Source: Pelecanus crispus (lineage: Eukaryota; Chordata; Aves; Pelecaniformes; Pelecanidae). From it: 64,000 bases of DNA. Every line of letters starts with the position of its first letter. The first letter of the stretch is position 1. The DNA lies in contig NC_134653.1 of NCBI RefSeq assembly GCF_030463565.1, forward strand, positions 36,331,150 to 36,395,149, read 5' to 3'. Below, in pieces: positions 43,001 through 56,200 of the stretch. Position numbers and translations under genes: made by a program. The notes beneath the pieces were generated by a model. The model worked only from the letters and a program-made list of their open reading frames with translations. It did no database searches and was not told where the DNA came from.

Positions 43001-46000
43001 GCAATCCACGTGCAAGGACAGACGCCAAACCAAGTGTCTCAGCCACAAGCTGCAATCCAGCAACAGGTATGTGAACTTTATTGGGGTGAAAATATGTTTG
43101 TTTCGATGCCCAGTAAAATCCAAGAACATTATCTTCTTGAAAATACCTGAAATATGTTAAAGTTTTTTTTAGTTCCACCGGATGCTTAAATCCTTTCCTT
43201 ATAAAAATGCAGGTGTAAATTTTTTATGAAACTAAAATTAACTCCGCGTTATGTTCTGCTGTAACCTAGACTAACTACTGAATCCTAAACTCATCGCTAA
43301 CAAATGTGTTTCTTGGGCAGACTGTGACTCTGACACGACCATCTGCAGATCCCGCTCAGGCTTCTCAGCGTCTTACGGCAAATACGCTACCGCCTACCTC
43401 ATCTGTTGCGCCAGCGACTATTTCGGGCACAACACCGCCTTCGACGTATCCAGTACAAACAAACAGGACCTCTCCAGCAACTAACAAGTCCCTGTCTCCT
43501 ATTGCATCAAAACCCCCAGGCTTAGCAGTAGCAGCAGCACCGAAAACACAAAGTCCGGCTCAGAATGCAGCAGTATTACCACAGGACAACTCTCAAGACA
43601 AGCTTGCTGAGCAAGTAAAGCTGGTAAGATTTTTTTTTGGTTTTCCCCAAAACTTATGAACAGTTAACACACAAATAACAATTAACATGAGCGATGTGTT
43701 TGAGTTATGAAAATGGGCTATTTTTTGCAGGAGTGGGGGGGTGTGGTGTTTTTTTTTTTAAGTCTGCTTTACATGCTGAGTTTTGTTTTTATGGGCATTC
43801 AGAGAAGTTGAAGAAGGCTTACTGGTCTTCATACTGTTGCATTCTTTCTATTATATTGATTCTGTCTACTCATTCGAGGTGACTGCAGCCTCATTTATTT
43901 TTATAGTTAATGGAGATGTTGTTTTGCTTCTTTAACAGGAATGTCATAGAGAACTTGTTTTTTCACGAAATCAAGCAGTATTGATAATGAAGTTATATTT
44001 ATCTTCTTTGGATAAATACATCTGCAATTTCAATTTCTGAAAAAAAAAAAGATTATTTCATTGCAGTTCGCATATGTCTTGTAACTTGTTTTTTTTGTGC
44101 TGCCCAGCGAATCTTTTTTATCCTGTGATTTAACAAAGTATCTCTTGTAATACAGGTTGAAGTACTGTGATTCTCTTTATGCATAAGTTGAATTTAGTCC
44201 GGTAAATTTTTCATTGATGCAGTGTTCAGCCTTGATTTTGTTAATGCATGTGTCATGCTGTTACACCTTTTTTTTGCTGTCAATTATTTTGATGGAGTGG
44301 GAACAATCATTATTTTTCTATTTGGCTACTGTTTTAGGTGCATTCTGCAGCTTCATTGTAACTGTGTGTACTTCTTTTTAAGGAAAATCAAATCCATCAG
44401 CGAATAGCAGAACTGAGAAAGGAAGGTTTATGGTCCCTGAGGCGACTGCCTAAGCTCCAAGAGGCTCCAAGACCAAAATCTCACTGGGATTATTTGCTGG
44501 AAGAAATGCAGTGGATGGCAACTGATTTTGCCCAAGAGAGAAAGTGGAAGATGGCAACTGCTAAGAAGGTAGTTGAGAAACTTTTTTTTGACTCGGAACA
44601 ATCGGTCTTGGTATCACTGAACTTGGTAGCAAAGCTATTTAAACATTCTTTTTCTACAGATAGAAGTGATGGGAATATAAGGCACCGATTGTTAACTTAA
44701 ATGAGAAGCCATGTTGTCAGCTTTGGATATTCTAGCATTTGTAATGGACTAGATAATTGTATTGATTGAGGATGCAAGTAATAGTTCTGGATTTTGTGGA
44801 TTTTATTCTTCCAGAAATCAAACAGCTTGTTTAGGGGACCCAGTCAATTTGTTGACTGTGTCATATTTAAAAAGTACAGCTATCATGCTTGTCTCACAAA
44901 TCAGTTACTCCCTCTCCATGAAGAGTAAATACAGAATTTTGTAAATAACTTCCATTGGGTGTGGTTGTCTGTCTAACTTTTCTTTCTTAATCTCAGAAAA
45001 AGATGAAGGAGAAACCATGGAGTTCTAAGCACAGCAGCGGAAACATGGTAGAGAACTGTTTCCATAGGGGAAGAGAGCAGCACAGTGGGAATAATTAAGG
45101 CAGTGATGGAATGCAAATTGGGGTGGAGTGAGATGAAATATGTGAAATCTATTTATTTACAATAAGCAAGAGTTTTGTATGGATTCTAGTGGTGTAGCAC
45201 CTTCTTTTGATACATTTATGACCAGTTTGGAGAGAGCAACTGAAGGTCATTAGTTTAAATTGCCATGTTGTTTTCTATTGTATATTCTTGAAATGATGGA
45301 AATTCCGAACTCTCTTTCTTACAAGCAAAGTATTGAAATAGGTGTATCGTTTTGTGAAACGAAGATCTGCATTTTGAATATAATTTAAATCCAGATTTGA
45401 AGCACTTAACTCCATTTGCGGCCAACGGTAGGTTTTTAAGCATAGGAGAAACAGGAAGGGCAAATACGAGATGATCCTTCCCCCGGCAGTGTGCTGCGAA
45501 GTTCTGGAAGTCAATGTTTTAGGGACCTTCTGAGCTAAAGGTTGCAATCGAGTCAGTCTTTAACAGTCGTTGACTGATCTTTCACTCATGTATGTACACT
45601 CTTTTTGAACTCAGTTTACCTTTGGTCTCTGACATTTTGTGGTGTGATTTCTATGACTTCATGTGTGCTGTCTGACAAAAAGTTTTCCTTCGTGTGTTTG
45701 CTGCTGATTTAGGTAGATTTATTCCTAATTTTTGTACTGTGAGAGAGTAGTGAATTAAGAGTTTCCTACTTGATTGCTTAGTTATAGTATTTTCTTTTTT
45801 CCTTTGAGTTTCATGTCTGTTGTTTTACCGGCATGGTAAGAATTAGAAATACTGGAGGTAAATGTTACCTGTGTAAAGCTGCGGTCAACATCTGGCTGCT
45901 GCTAACCACTATATCTTAAGAAACACAATGATGTGTATTTTGAGGCAACCTAATTCAGTATCTCTCACGGTATTTTAGATGGTAAGAACTGTGGCTCGTT

Positions 46001-49000
46001 ATCATGAAGAAAAGAAACTTAACGAAGAGCGAGCTAAAAGGGAAGAACAAAACAAACTAAGGCGAATTGCTGCGTCGATTGCTAGAGAAATAGAATACTT
46101 CTGGTCTAACATTGAACAGGTAAAATACCGACTTAGGAATACTTGTGCAAGTCATACCATTTTTTTCATCTTCAGTAATTTATTTATAAAATTTAAATGC
46201 TTTATTAGACTTGATTTACATTTCAGGTTGTTGAAATAAAACTGCAAATTGAATTTCAAGAGAAAAGGAAAAAAGCTTTGAATTTAAAGAGAATTTCAAG
46301 GAAAGGTAATTGTATTCCATTTCATAAGAAATCCAGTATAAATTCTGACGCTATTGTTTTACATTATTTCAGTCAGTGGAGTTTGATCGTGTTGGTGACA
46401 GAATAGGTTGTGAACAGATCTGAACTATGAGTTACAGGAGTTTTTTATGCTTTTGTGCTAGATTTTGTTAATATTGCCTGTGTTTTATGTTGAATGCATT
46501 TAAAAGTTCACATAAGAAACATAAAATTGCTAAGTGGCTAATGCATACATGAAGTATAATAATTTTCCAGGTAAGGATACAAAACCTGCAGAAGACCTTT
46601 TATTGGAAAAAGAAAGTGAAATGGTAAGTCCTTCTGTTTCTTAAAAACCCATCAAATTGGTTTAAATATGACTACCTGTGTGAAAAAGTTTTGATAAACG
46701 TGAAATGTTTTCCTTAAATACACGGTGATGGTAAGCACATTTCTGTGTAGTTACTGACAATTGAACATCTTCTCATACGCACAAATACCATTTTTTCTGG
46801 TTAAGAACCACAACTTTTAACAGGGAAGTGGATTGCGGTTGATACATGTCTTTTAAAGGAACAATTTGTACCTACTCAATGGCTTTGAATCAGTCATTCT
46901 AAGATTGCAAGACCACAAAAATGTACAAATTAATTGCCAGGCTTCATTTTAGGCAGGAGTTTCATCTGCTGTAACCAGGGGTAAACTTAGTGGGGCATGA
47001 AAGCATGTTTTCAGCTGTTCAGCTGTGATTTATCTGCTGAGAGATGTAGGTATATGTTACAGAAGGGATCAAACTGAATGAAGCTTAAATATCTTTTGCC
47101 CTAGACAAAATGTGTGCTAGGACTCCTTGGCTACATCTGTGCAATTGGAAGAAAATGAGCGAGCCATCTGGCATGGCACAGCTGATGCCCACTTGCTGAA
47201 CTCCCCTTTCACCAAGCAGGATGCCTGCATCTGAATTTCCTGTTAGGAACAAGCTTTAGCATGTGTTACCAGCCAAACCGTGGCCTAGCACTGCCTGCCA
47301 GTGTTCCCTTGCACTGGCTAAATTGTGCTACAGAGTGTGCTGGACAGCTGAGAGAGAACAGTGGTAGCCCTGTGCTATATCCCTTTTTTATTGACTAGCG
47401 AAAATTTAGTCCTTGATTCCCACCTGGGTAGAAGTTTTGTGCCTCAATAATGTTTTTAAAGGAGAGAGTGTACTGTGGCTCTGTGCCGCAGCTGGACCTG
47501 AGTCATTTGAACCACAAACACTCAAAGTGGCTGATCGCACGTTACCTTCAGTACAGAAGCAGAGTATCTGTTTTTGCATGGCCAGGAAAGTCCTAATAGG
47601 TGTTCAGTGTCTATTAGCAAATGCTGTTGTGATTGCAAGGCACCAGTTGCTTTCTTTAAAAACCAACCAAACAACCAAACTCCCTAACTTTGTTTTCTAC
47701 AATTTTACACATTTTAATTATTTAATGCTAGGGTGGTTCATCATCTGGAAGGAAAAGAAAGGCAAGCACATCTTTGACTGATGAGGAGGGTAAGTCACTT
47801 TTCAAAATTGTGCATCTATAGCGTAGTACCTAAGTTGCATATTAAAACCCTGAAACCACAGGTTTTTGGTCGCTACTGCATGGATGCAATGGTTTTCACA
47901 AACTAAATACCACCTCATCCATTTCTTAGAGAGATTAGATAGTCAATTAGATAGTAAACTTTCCTTAAAAGAGCTTCAGTGAAAATTTTGAAAATAAAAT
48001 TTTCCCTGAAAACACACTGCCATCATTGTTGATGGATTTTAATTCTTTCTGTTCCTCATTCCTTCTTTTCTCAAACCTTACTAGTGGTCTTAAACTTCTT
48101 TTGAGGATTTCAGACTGAATAACCCATCTACTTTAGTTCCTTTCTTCTGATGACATCTGTGTCATGTTTCTGACAAAGAAAATCCCCAGTTTAAAGCTAC
48201 AGAATAATCTGTCTGTGGTGACCATTGTCAACCAACACTTAGGAGTTTGAGACTACCTTTTGTCCTGAGGCAGAAGTGCATCTCTCCTTTTCACCTACCT
48301 TTTAAGTTCCATGTATAGTTGCTCTCAGATTTTCTTGTTTTCCATATGTCTCATTCTTTTTGCATTCTGCCAGCTTATAATATCCTATGCTAGTACACTT
48401 CAGAGGTGTGTAATTACAAACTTCCTGAATTATTGTGTAATTTGAATGCCAAGGTTAGCAGTTGTTTTTATTTTAGTTGAAGATGAAGAAGAAACAATTG
48501 AAGAACAAGAAGCTAAAGAAGGAAACATAAACCATCAAACTGAATTGTCTAATCTAGCCAAAGAAGGTAGGCGTGTGGCTTGATTCATCTCTGTGGTGGG
48601 CTCTGAAATGACAAGTGAAAACATGCAGCGGTTGTTGTATTTGTAAATAGGGTTATAGATGAGAAGTTGATGTTTAGTCATATGTGATCTGTATTTATGT
48701 ATTGGAAAGTTGTAGTGGTTAGTTTATGGGATGATGATGGACATCTGTATTTTATGAAGTGGTCCGTATACTTAACTAGTTATCACACAAGGTAGCTTGA
48801 GAAAAAGTATTTCTCTAATGAAGCAGTGAATTTCTTTAAAACCTCACACCAAAAGACTCTCAACCTAAGTTCTTGGAATGCGTGATAAATACTTAAAACC
48901 AGAAGTGCATCAGATTGAACACGAACATTTTACCATCACCTGTCTTGAGTATCTCGGAAGGATTTTGTGACCCACCTGATAAGTCTCAAAGGGCCCTGAA

Positions 49001-50179
49001 GTGCTGATCTCGGGGGATATAAATACTTGAAGATAAGGGGCTTTTAGGGACAGTGCTCTGGCTAGCAGCTGTCTTTCTTTAGCAACATAACAATAACTGC
49101 TGTGCTGAGCATGATGCATGCAAAGCATCCCATAGGGATCGCTTCACTTATCACAGTAAAAACCTTGCTGATTTTGAGAGGCAAGCTTCCCATTAAGCTA
49201 TACATGCCTGGCAATTAATATGCAGTTTCCAAATCCGTTTGTTTGGTCTGCTTGGCAGCTTAGTGGCTGCAGCCAGCTGGCCAGTTGGAGAGATTATAAC
49301 TCTTGGCCAGTCAGCCAAGTTCCTAATGAGGATGATTCCTGATTGATTGGCCACAGCCAGCATGCACATTCCTGCTTCAACAGATCAGACAAGGGATCGT
49401 CATGGAGGTACTGTTTGGCGGGGTTGAGGTACAGCTCAGTGTTGAAACTTTGAAGTCTTGAATTGTCTTTCAACCACTTGGCTGGATTTGATGCCCCTAC
49501 CTCCCCAGCCAGTGGTTTACTGGCAGTTTGTATGGTGGGTTTGTAATACAGTAAAAAGCAAGCTGGGTGAGCAAACTGCTTGGTGTAATGCCAAGTGTTC
49601 TCTGTAATCGAGGTCGTTAAATAAATATTGCCATCATCGACCTAATAATTACCTCTCCAATTAACTTCTGATTAGAGAACTGTCTTTATACAATTGTGAA
49701 GAATGTAATGAGATTACAAACAATGTTACTGATTGTTACAAATTTTGATATTTTTAAACTTACGTCCTTCAATGACCTTCAGCTGAATTGCCTCTGGAAG
49801 ATTTACTGAAGATGTATGAAGGTGCCTTTGCAGAAAATTTTCATTGGCCCCAGCCGAAGCCTGACAGTGAAGAGGACAGCAGTGAGGAAGGTAAATTACT
49901 TTTTGTTTAGAAGAAGTTGTACTGACTTACAAGGTGCAATAAATTGATTGGCTCTTCAGCTTGCTGTTGAAAGACATTTTATACTGGGGGAGAACAAATA
50001 CTGAGTGAATCAGGTTTAAAATTATTTTTATTTTTTAAGTGAAGAAGAATGTTACATACAAGAATGGATGGAAAATATAGCGGCTTTCTTGCTAAGCATT
50101 TGGAATGATCATTAGAAAAATTAGATTTATTCCTGTTATTACTAAATAGTTTTGGATGATGGTCTGTGAAGAATTTCTT

Positions 50180-50213
<34 letters not shown>

Positions 50214-53200
50214 ATTTCTCAGTTTATGAAAAGAGGGTAGTGTTTGCCTATCTTACAGCCAAGATGTGTGAGATTCTCAGGAACAATAGAGCGCCCTGGA
50301 AGAGCCTCTCTACACTGAATTAAGCAGCACACTTCATAGCTAGCTATTACTACAAGTTGCCATCTGCTCTGTATTGGAGTGATGATAGAATTACATATTT
50401 GCAGATAGGTTTTAGGTAGTATGAGAGGACCTCCCTAGAAGTTGTGAAAAGCTAATGGTCATGTTAACCTAGCTAGTGTGAACATCCAGAACATGTACGT
50501 GATCCTCAGCTTAGGCTATTTTCATTTTAGCTCGACTAGCTTGAAAATCATAGAATTGTTTTTAAAAGTTAGGTGCCTCCTTTTAGACCCCTGTCTGAAT
50601 TCTGGTCATCTCAGTTCCTTTGTGTAACTGGTACTTAAGTTTAGTTTAAATGCCAATGTAATTTTTCTCTCTCATAGAAATGGAAGACCTTATCTCTGAT
50701 AGGGAAAGTCCTCAGAAAGAAGTTGTCCTCATAGACTCCCTTCTCAGCATTGACCAGTACAAGGGTATAGATAGATCAAGCCCTCCAAAGAAGCACATGC
50801 GAGACATATCGGAAGTTGCTGCTGCAGCAGAAATGCTGTTACCTAAAGGCAGCTCCAGGATAACGACAGCGGTAAGGCTCCCTACTTTCTGCTGCTGTGT
50901 GTGCTTACTTTTACATAAAGAATGCTTTTTTCATGATTTCACAGATTTTAGCAACAAATCATAGAATCATAGACTCGTTTAGGTTGGAAAAGACCTTTAA
51001 GATCACCCAGTCCAACCATTAACCTACACTACCAAGTCCACACTAAACCAATCAAGGGTAGACTAGACTAAACCATGTCCCCAAGTGCCACCTCTGCCCG
51101 TTTTTTGAACACTTCCAGGGATGGGGACTCCACCACCTCTCTGGGCAGCCTGTTCCAATTCTTGACCAGCCTTTCTGTAAAGAAATTTTTCCTAATTTCC
51201 AACCTAAACCTCCCCTGGCGCAGCTTGAGCCCATTTCCTCTCATCCTATCGCTAACTACATGGGAGAAGAGACCAACACCCACCTCACTACAACCTCCTG
51301 TCAGGTAGTTGTAGAGACAATAAATATTTTCTAGTTATTGAGCTACAGAATGGTTATGCTTTATGACATGCTCCGTGAATTTATCTCAGAAAAAAATACT
51401 AAATCATTCACATTACAGGTAAAATACAATACTCCATCGCTACTGTATGGGCCTCTCAGAGAATATCAAAAGATTGGGCTGGATTGGTTAGCAAAGCTGT
51501 ATAGGAAGAACCTCAACGGCATTCTGGCAGATGAGGCTGGGCTTGGAAAAACAGTACAAATTATCGCCTTTTTTGCCCACCTGGCTTGTAATGAAGGTAA
51601 GTTCATCTGCCTAACAATTTTAGACAGGTACTGGGCCAGCATTGTCTTTGTGAATTGTAGCCTAGGGTCACGGTTTTTTTCTGCTGAACCTATCAGACTT
51701 TAGTTAATGCACAGAGTGAGATATGTCAGAAAAACTTCCTTAGAATGTGTGGCATAGGGGTGCCTTCTTATCAAGTATACTCTTTGATCAATCTGCTGTT
51801 ACCTTCTAGGTGATAAAATTCTTCCGAAGCCTAGTTTATTAGTATAAAAAAGCCTTACAAATTGTTTCATGACCAGATGGCCACAGATAGTTAAATTCAC
51901 GGAGTAAATATGAACAGTTGGACAAATGTGTCTCGTCTATCATCTCAGATATTACTAATAGTGTTCTTGTAGTCAGGGTGGTTTAAGAATAGAAGTAAGG
52001 CAAAGCTTGACGTGGAAGTAGTATCTCTTAAGCAAGCAGTTGATGTAGTTGAGGGAAAAATAGACATTAGGTGCACAAGGGGTACTTGCGGTCTGAAAAA
52101 TAATAAAGAATAGATTAGTCATCAAAATACCTTGTGTTTGTTGTTATTGCATCTCGCTTGTAATGACGACTTGAGTGCATTGCCCTTAAAGTCCGGGGAG
52201 AGTATAAGGCACGTGAATTGTCAGTAGTCTCTACTGTTAACTGCTGTGTTTCCCCTTCTGTAGGTAATTGGGGCCCTCACCTTGTTGTTGTACGGAGCTG
52301 TAACATACTGAAATGGGAGCTGGAACTGAAACGCTGGTGCCCAGGGTTGAAAATACTTCTCTACTTTGGCAGCCAAAGGGAACTTAGGGCAAAAAGACAG
52401 GTACTGTATTTTGCAACTCTTACACGGTTGTATTCAGCATTTTAGACGGCAAAACTTTTCCTTTAACCTGCATTTATCTGTATGTTCCTTACATCCTGCT
52501 GGGATATGAGAAGTTTTTAATGCCACAAGTTGGTTTACAAAGAGTTTCACACCTAACGGTCCTAGATTTTCAAAGGCATTTTTGGAACTCCCTTGGTATG
52601 GAGCAGTACATGCAATACTTAACCTGCTTTCTGAACTGACTATAATTCAAAGACCAAGACTGCCTTTTTAGAGTGCTTTGGGTCATAGCATCTTTCTGTT
52701 CTTAGTGAAGAAATAGCTGGTTGTGAGATACTTGAGGGTTCTGCCGTAACTTTTCTGTCTCATCCTCCCTTTCCTTTTCTGTAGGAATGGACAGAACCCA
52801 ACAGCTTCAATGTGTGTATCACTTCCTACAAACAGCTGTTCAAAGGCCACCCAGCATTTATGAAAATGCGATGGAAATACTTGATAGTAGATGAGATGCA
52901 ACAGATAAAGAACATGACTGAGAAACACTGGGAGGCACTTTTCAGTCTCCGCAGGTACGGAGCAGAGAATTGTTTTTCTGCTGGCAGTGGGTTTTTCTCT
53001 CTTCATGTCACACAGTTCTCTGACAGAAAATGGATAAAAAACCTCTTGATTTGGTCTGCCCAAATTCCTGTGCAAGAGGCACCTACCGACGTGCCTTTAG
53101 TTGAGACAATCAGGATTCAGAGACGTGCTCAGGATTTTTTTCTTGCAACTATTGTAACACCGTAATTCTTCTTTGCTGATAGTCTGTGCTCCCAAACATG

Positions 53201-56200
53201 TCTCCTTGAATGTTCTGATACTTTCCAGTGAGGAAGCTAGTTTGGTGGTATAGTCAAGATTAAAAAGATAATCTATCCTAGATTTAATTTTATTAGCACT
53301 ACTGTTTCTTCTGTGTATCTGACAAACCTAAAGCTACAGTAAGCAGCATTTGAATATTGTTGTCCTTTTCATAATGATGCTAGCTAAATGCTATATCAGT
53401 TAAAAAAATCTTCTTTTATTATTCACAGCCAGCATCGTTTGCTTCTGATAGACACTCCTTTGCATAACACATTGATGGAGTTGTGGACCATGGTGCATTT
53501 TCTGATTCCGGGAATTTCCAGACCTTACCTAGATTTTCCAGTAAAAGCAGCTAATGAGGAGAACCAGGATTATTGCCACAAACTGGTCATCAGGTTACAC
53601 AGAGTATGTTGTCATTTTTTCTCATCTGTCCTGCTACAGTAGTTAAGCCGTTGCGTGGGCAGGGGCGGGGAGGAAGAAAGGAAAAGATGTGGTTCGCCTT
53701 GAAATTTCTGGTCTTTCTCAACACTTTGTTCAATTCAGACAGAAAGTCCTGCTGAAGGCAGGGGTTTCTGCTGCCGGCATAGTATGGAGATTTCTTTTAA
53801 AAAAATAATACAAGGCTCAAGTTTTAAAGCATAACATGCAAAAATTAAAGAACAAATTAATGCCTATACAACTGCGTGCATAGCAATATGATTATATATG
53901 GCATATGAGGTTTATCAGATCAAATGTGTTAGGTGCAAATAGGTTTAGCTTCATGTTGTAAAACTGCGACTTTGAAGTGAGAAAATTTTTTTTCCCCTCA
54001 ATTATGAAACGTTTCAGATGATTCAGCCATTTATTTTGCGAAGATCAAAGAGAGACGTTGAAAAGCAGCTAACAAAGAAATATGAACATGTGCTAAAGTG
54101 CCGTCTTTCTAGTCGACAAAAAGCTATGTATGAAGATGTCATATTACAACCGGGGTAAGGAGTTAAAACCGTAAATAAAAAAGGCTGTCATTTTTGGTGC
54201 TTAAGCGAAATGATAAATGATTGTCATGGTTGGAAGTGCTTTAGTTTTTTTCTGAGATCTTCCATTATGACCAGTGAATAGAATGTGATGACGTTGTAAA
54301 CTAAAATTACAGGCAAGTAATGCTATGGGCCTAATGAAAAACATGCATTTACCTCTGGGACCTAAAAATCAAGTTGTAATGATCAGGTTTGCTGCTATTT
54401 TGTTTTCAGATTTGTCTCTAAAGAGTGGTTCTCTTATTTCTTAAAGCCCAAAGTGTTTCTCCTCCCACTGGCCCATTTACCTGTGCTGTGATACCAAGTG
54501 GTTATTGATAGGTGCAGGGATAAAACCGAAACAAAGCAGGCAGAGGACAGGGAGCTGCTTCGGTCGTAGTTGACTGTAAGGTAGCGCTGGTCCTTAAGCT
54601 TGATGTTTCCAAATTTACATTTGGTACAGTGCTACTTAAAATACTCTAGAAAGACCTAGGTAAAATCTAAGCTTGTTTTAAGACTTTTGCCTAACATTCT
54701 GCATTGCACATTCTCATCTTGCTGATTTAGGGACATCTCCATAAAAGCTGTACTTAAATTAATGTATTTCTGTGTAAATTATTTGGTAGAACCCAAGAAG
54801 CCCTGAAAAGCGGACACTTCATCAGTGTCCTGCATGTCCTGATGCAGCTGCAACGGATTTGTAATCACCCTGATCTGATAAACCCCCGGCTTTCCAGCAC
54901 CTCTTACGTATCAGAAACACTGGAATACAGAACTGCGTCTCTGGTACTGAGTGCCCTAGAAAGGGATATCTGGAAGGTGAGTAGAAAAGTAAACTGTTTT
55001 TTTTTCTCTCTTAGTGCCCTTGTAGAATTTCAGTACTTAATGTTGCTTTCTTATACATCGTAAGTCTGCCTGAAGTTTATGAACAGAAGGAATTCACTAT
55101 TCCGTAGCTGTGCCTACCAAGCGTGTACTTGCTGCATCTCTTTTTTGTAATAGTAGTTTGAGCTTTTCAAGTGGTTTGTAATCAGTAATTTTCGTGAACT
55201 ACTCGGTCAAAGAAAATCAGCTTTGCTTTCATCATACTCATGTTTGCAGGAATTTTCCGACACTGAAAACACTCTGGGTAGCACAGTGCTTATTTATGTT
55301 ATTCTCTAATTTTCTTTCTGCTTTCAGTAGCTAAAGGAGAGCAAGACTTACTCTTTTCCATATAAGAGTAAACACTCTGATTCAATGACTAAATTAGTAC
55401 GCTTCTGTCAATCCATTTGAAGTACCACTATTTGTCTTATCGTTAAAGAAGTGAACCCCCTCTTTGAGATAATCAAAGGAAATAATTGCATTAGAGAGAG
55501 CTATAAGTAATGGGGCAGATGAGTTGATCTTTTTGGTTAATCTTATTTCTGTCCTTCATATTTTTCTACTCCAAAACTATGTGTGTGCCTTTACAGTTTG
55601 GCCTTTGAGCTCGATAGTTAAAAAACACCTTTTAAGAGCTCCACTTCATTCTTTCGAAATTATGGTATATGAATATGGTGTATCGTTCAATATGACTTGC
55701 TTTGATTTCCATAACTGGCTGATGATTTCAATTCTTTTTCTACCGATGCTGAGGCTTAAAATGGGACTATCAGCTTAAGAGGTATTTCCAAGGTTTCTAG
55801 ACAGTTTTGGCTAATAATTAATAGTTCACTTTTTAAACTTACAGTATTTATTTCAAGTTAAAAAGTAAAACATAGAAAGTGAATTCAGCATAGAACATAG
55901 AGAGGACTTAACTGTTTGGGTCATCACATAAAATAAACTTTATTTTACAATGTCCCTAGGAATCAGACCTGTCTCTTTTTGATCTCATTGGAATGGAAAA
56001 CAAAATGACTCACTATGAAGCCCAAATGTTGCCAAAACAAAAGGTTACTAGAAAGCTGATAGAAGAAATCTACAGCTCCCCTCCGCCACCGGCTAGGCCC
56101 AACCCAGTGAAGCTCAAACCAAGCAGGTATGTACAGCTGCCCTCCTTTTAAGCTACAATTACAGGAGGAAAATGTAGTTCTGTTGCGATGTTCACAGAGT

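Noticed and set aside
42530-43178. Two antisense Leu/Arg- and Ala-rich frames
   Set aside because: Mirror of the Gln/Pro-rich EP400 exon on the + strand.
44569-45978. Search for tRNA or intronic snoRNA genes
   Set aside because: No cloverleaf with A/B boxes and no confident H/ACA or C/D box pair seen by eye in this or other introns; absence not proven.
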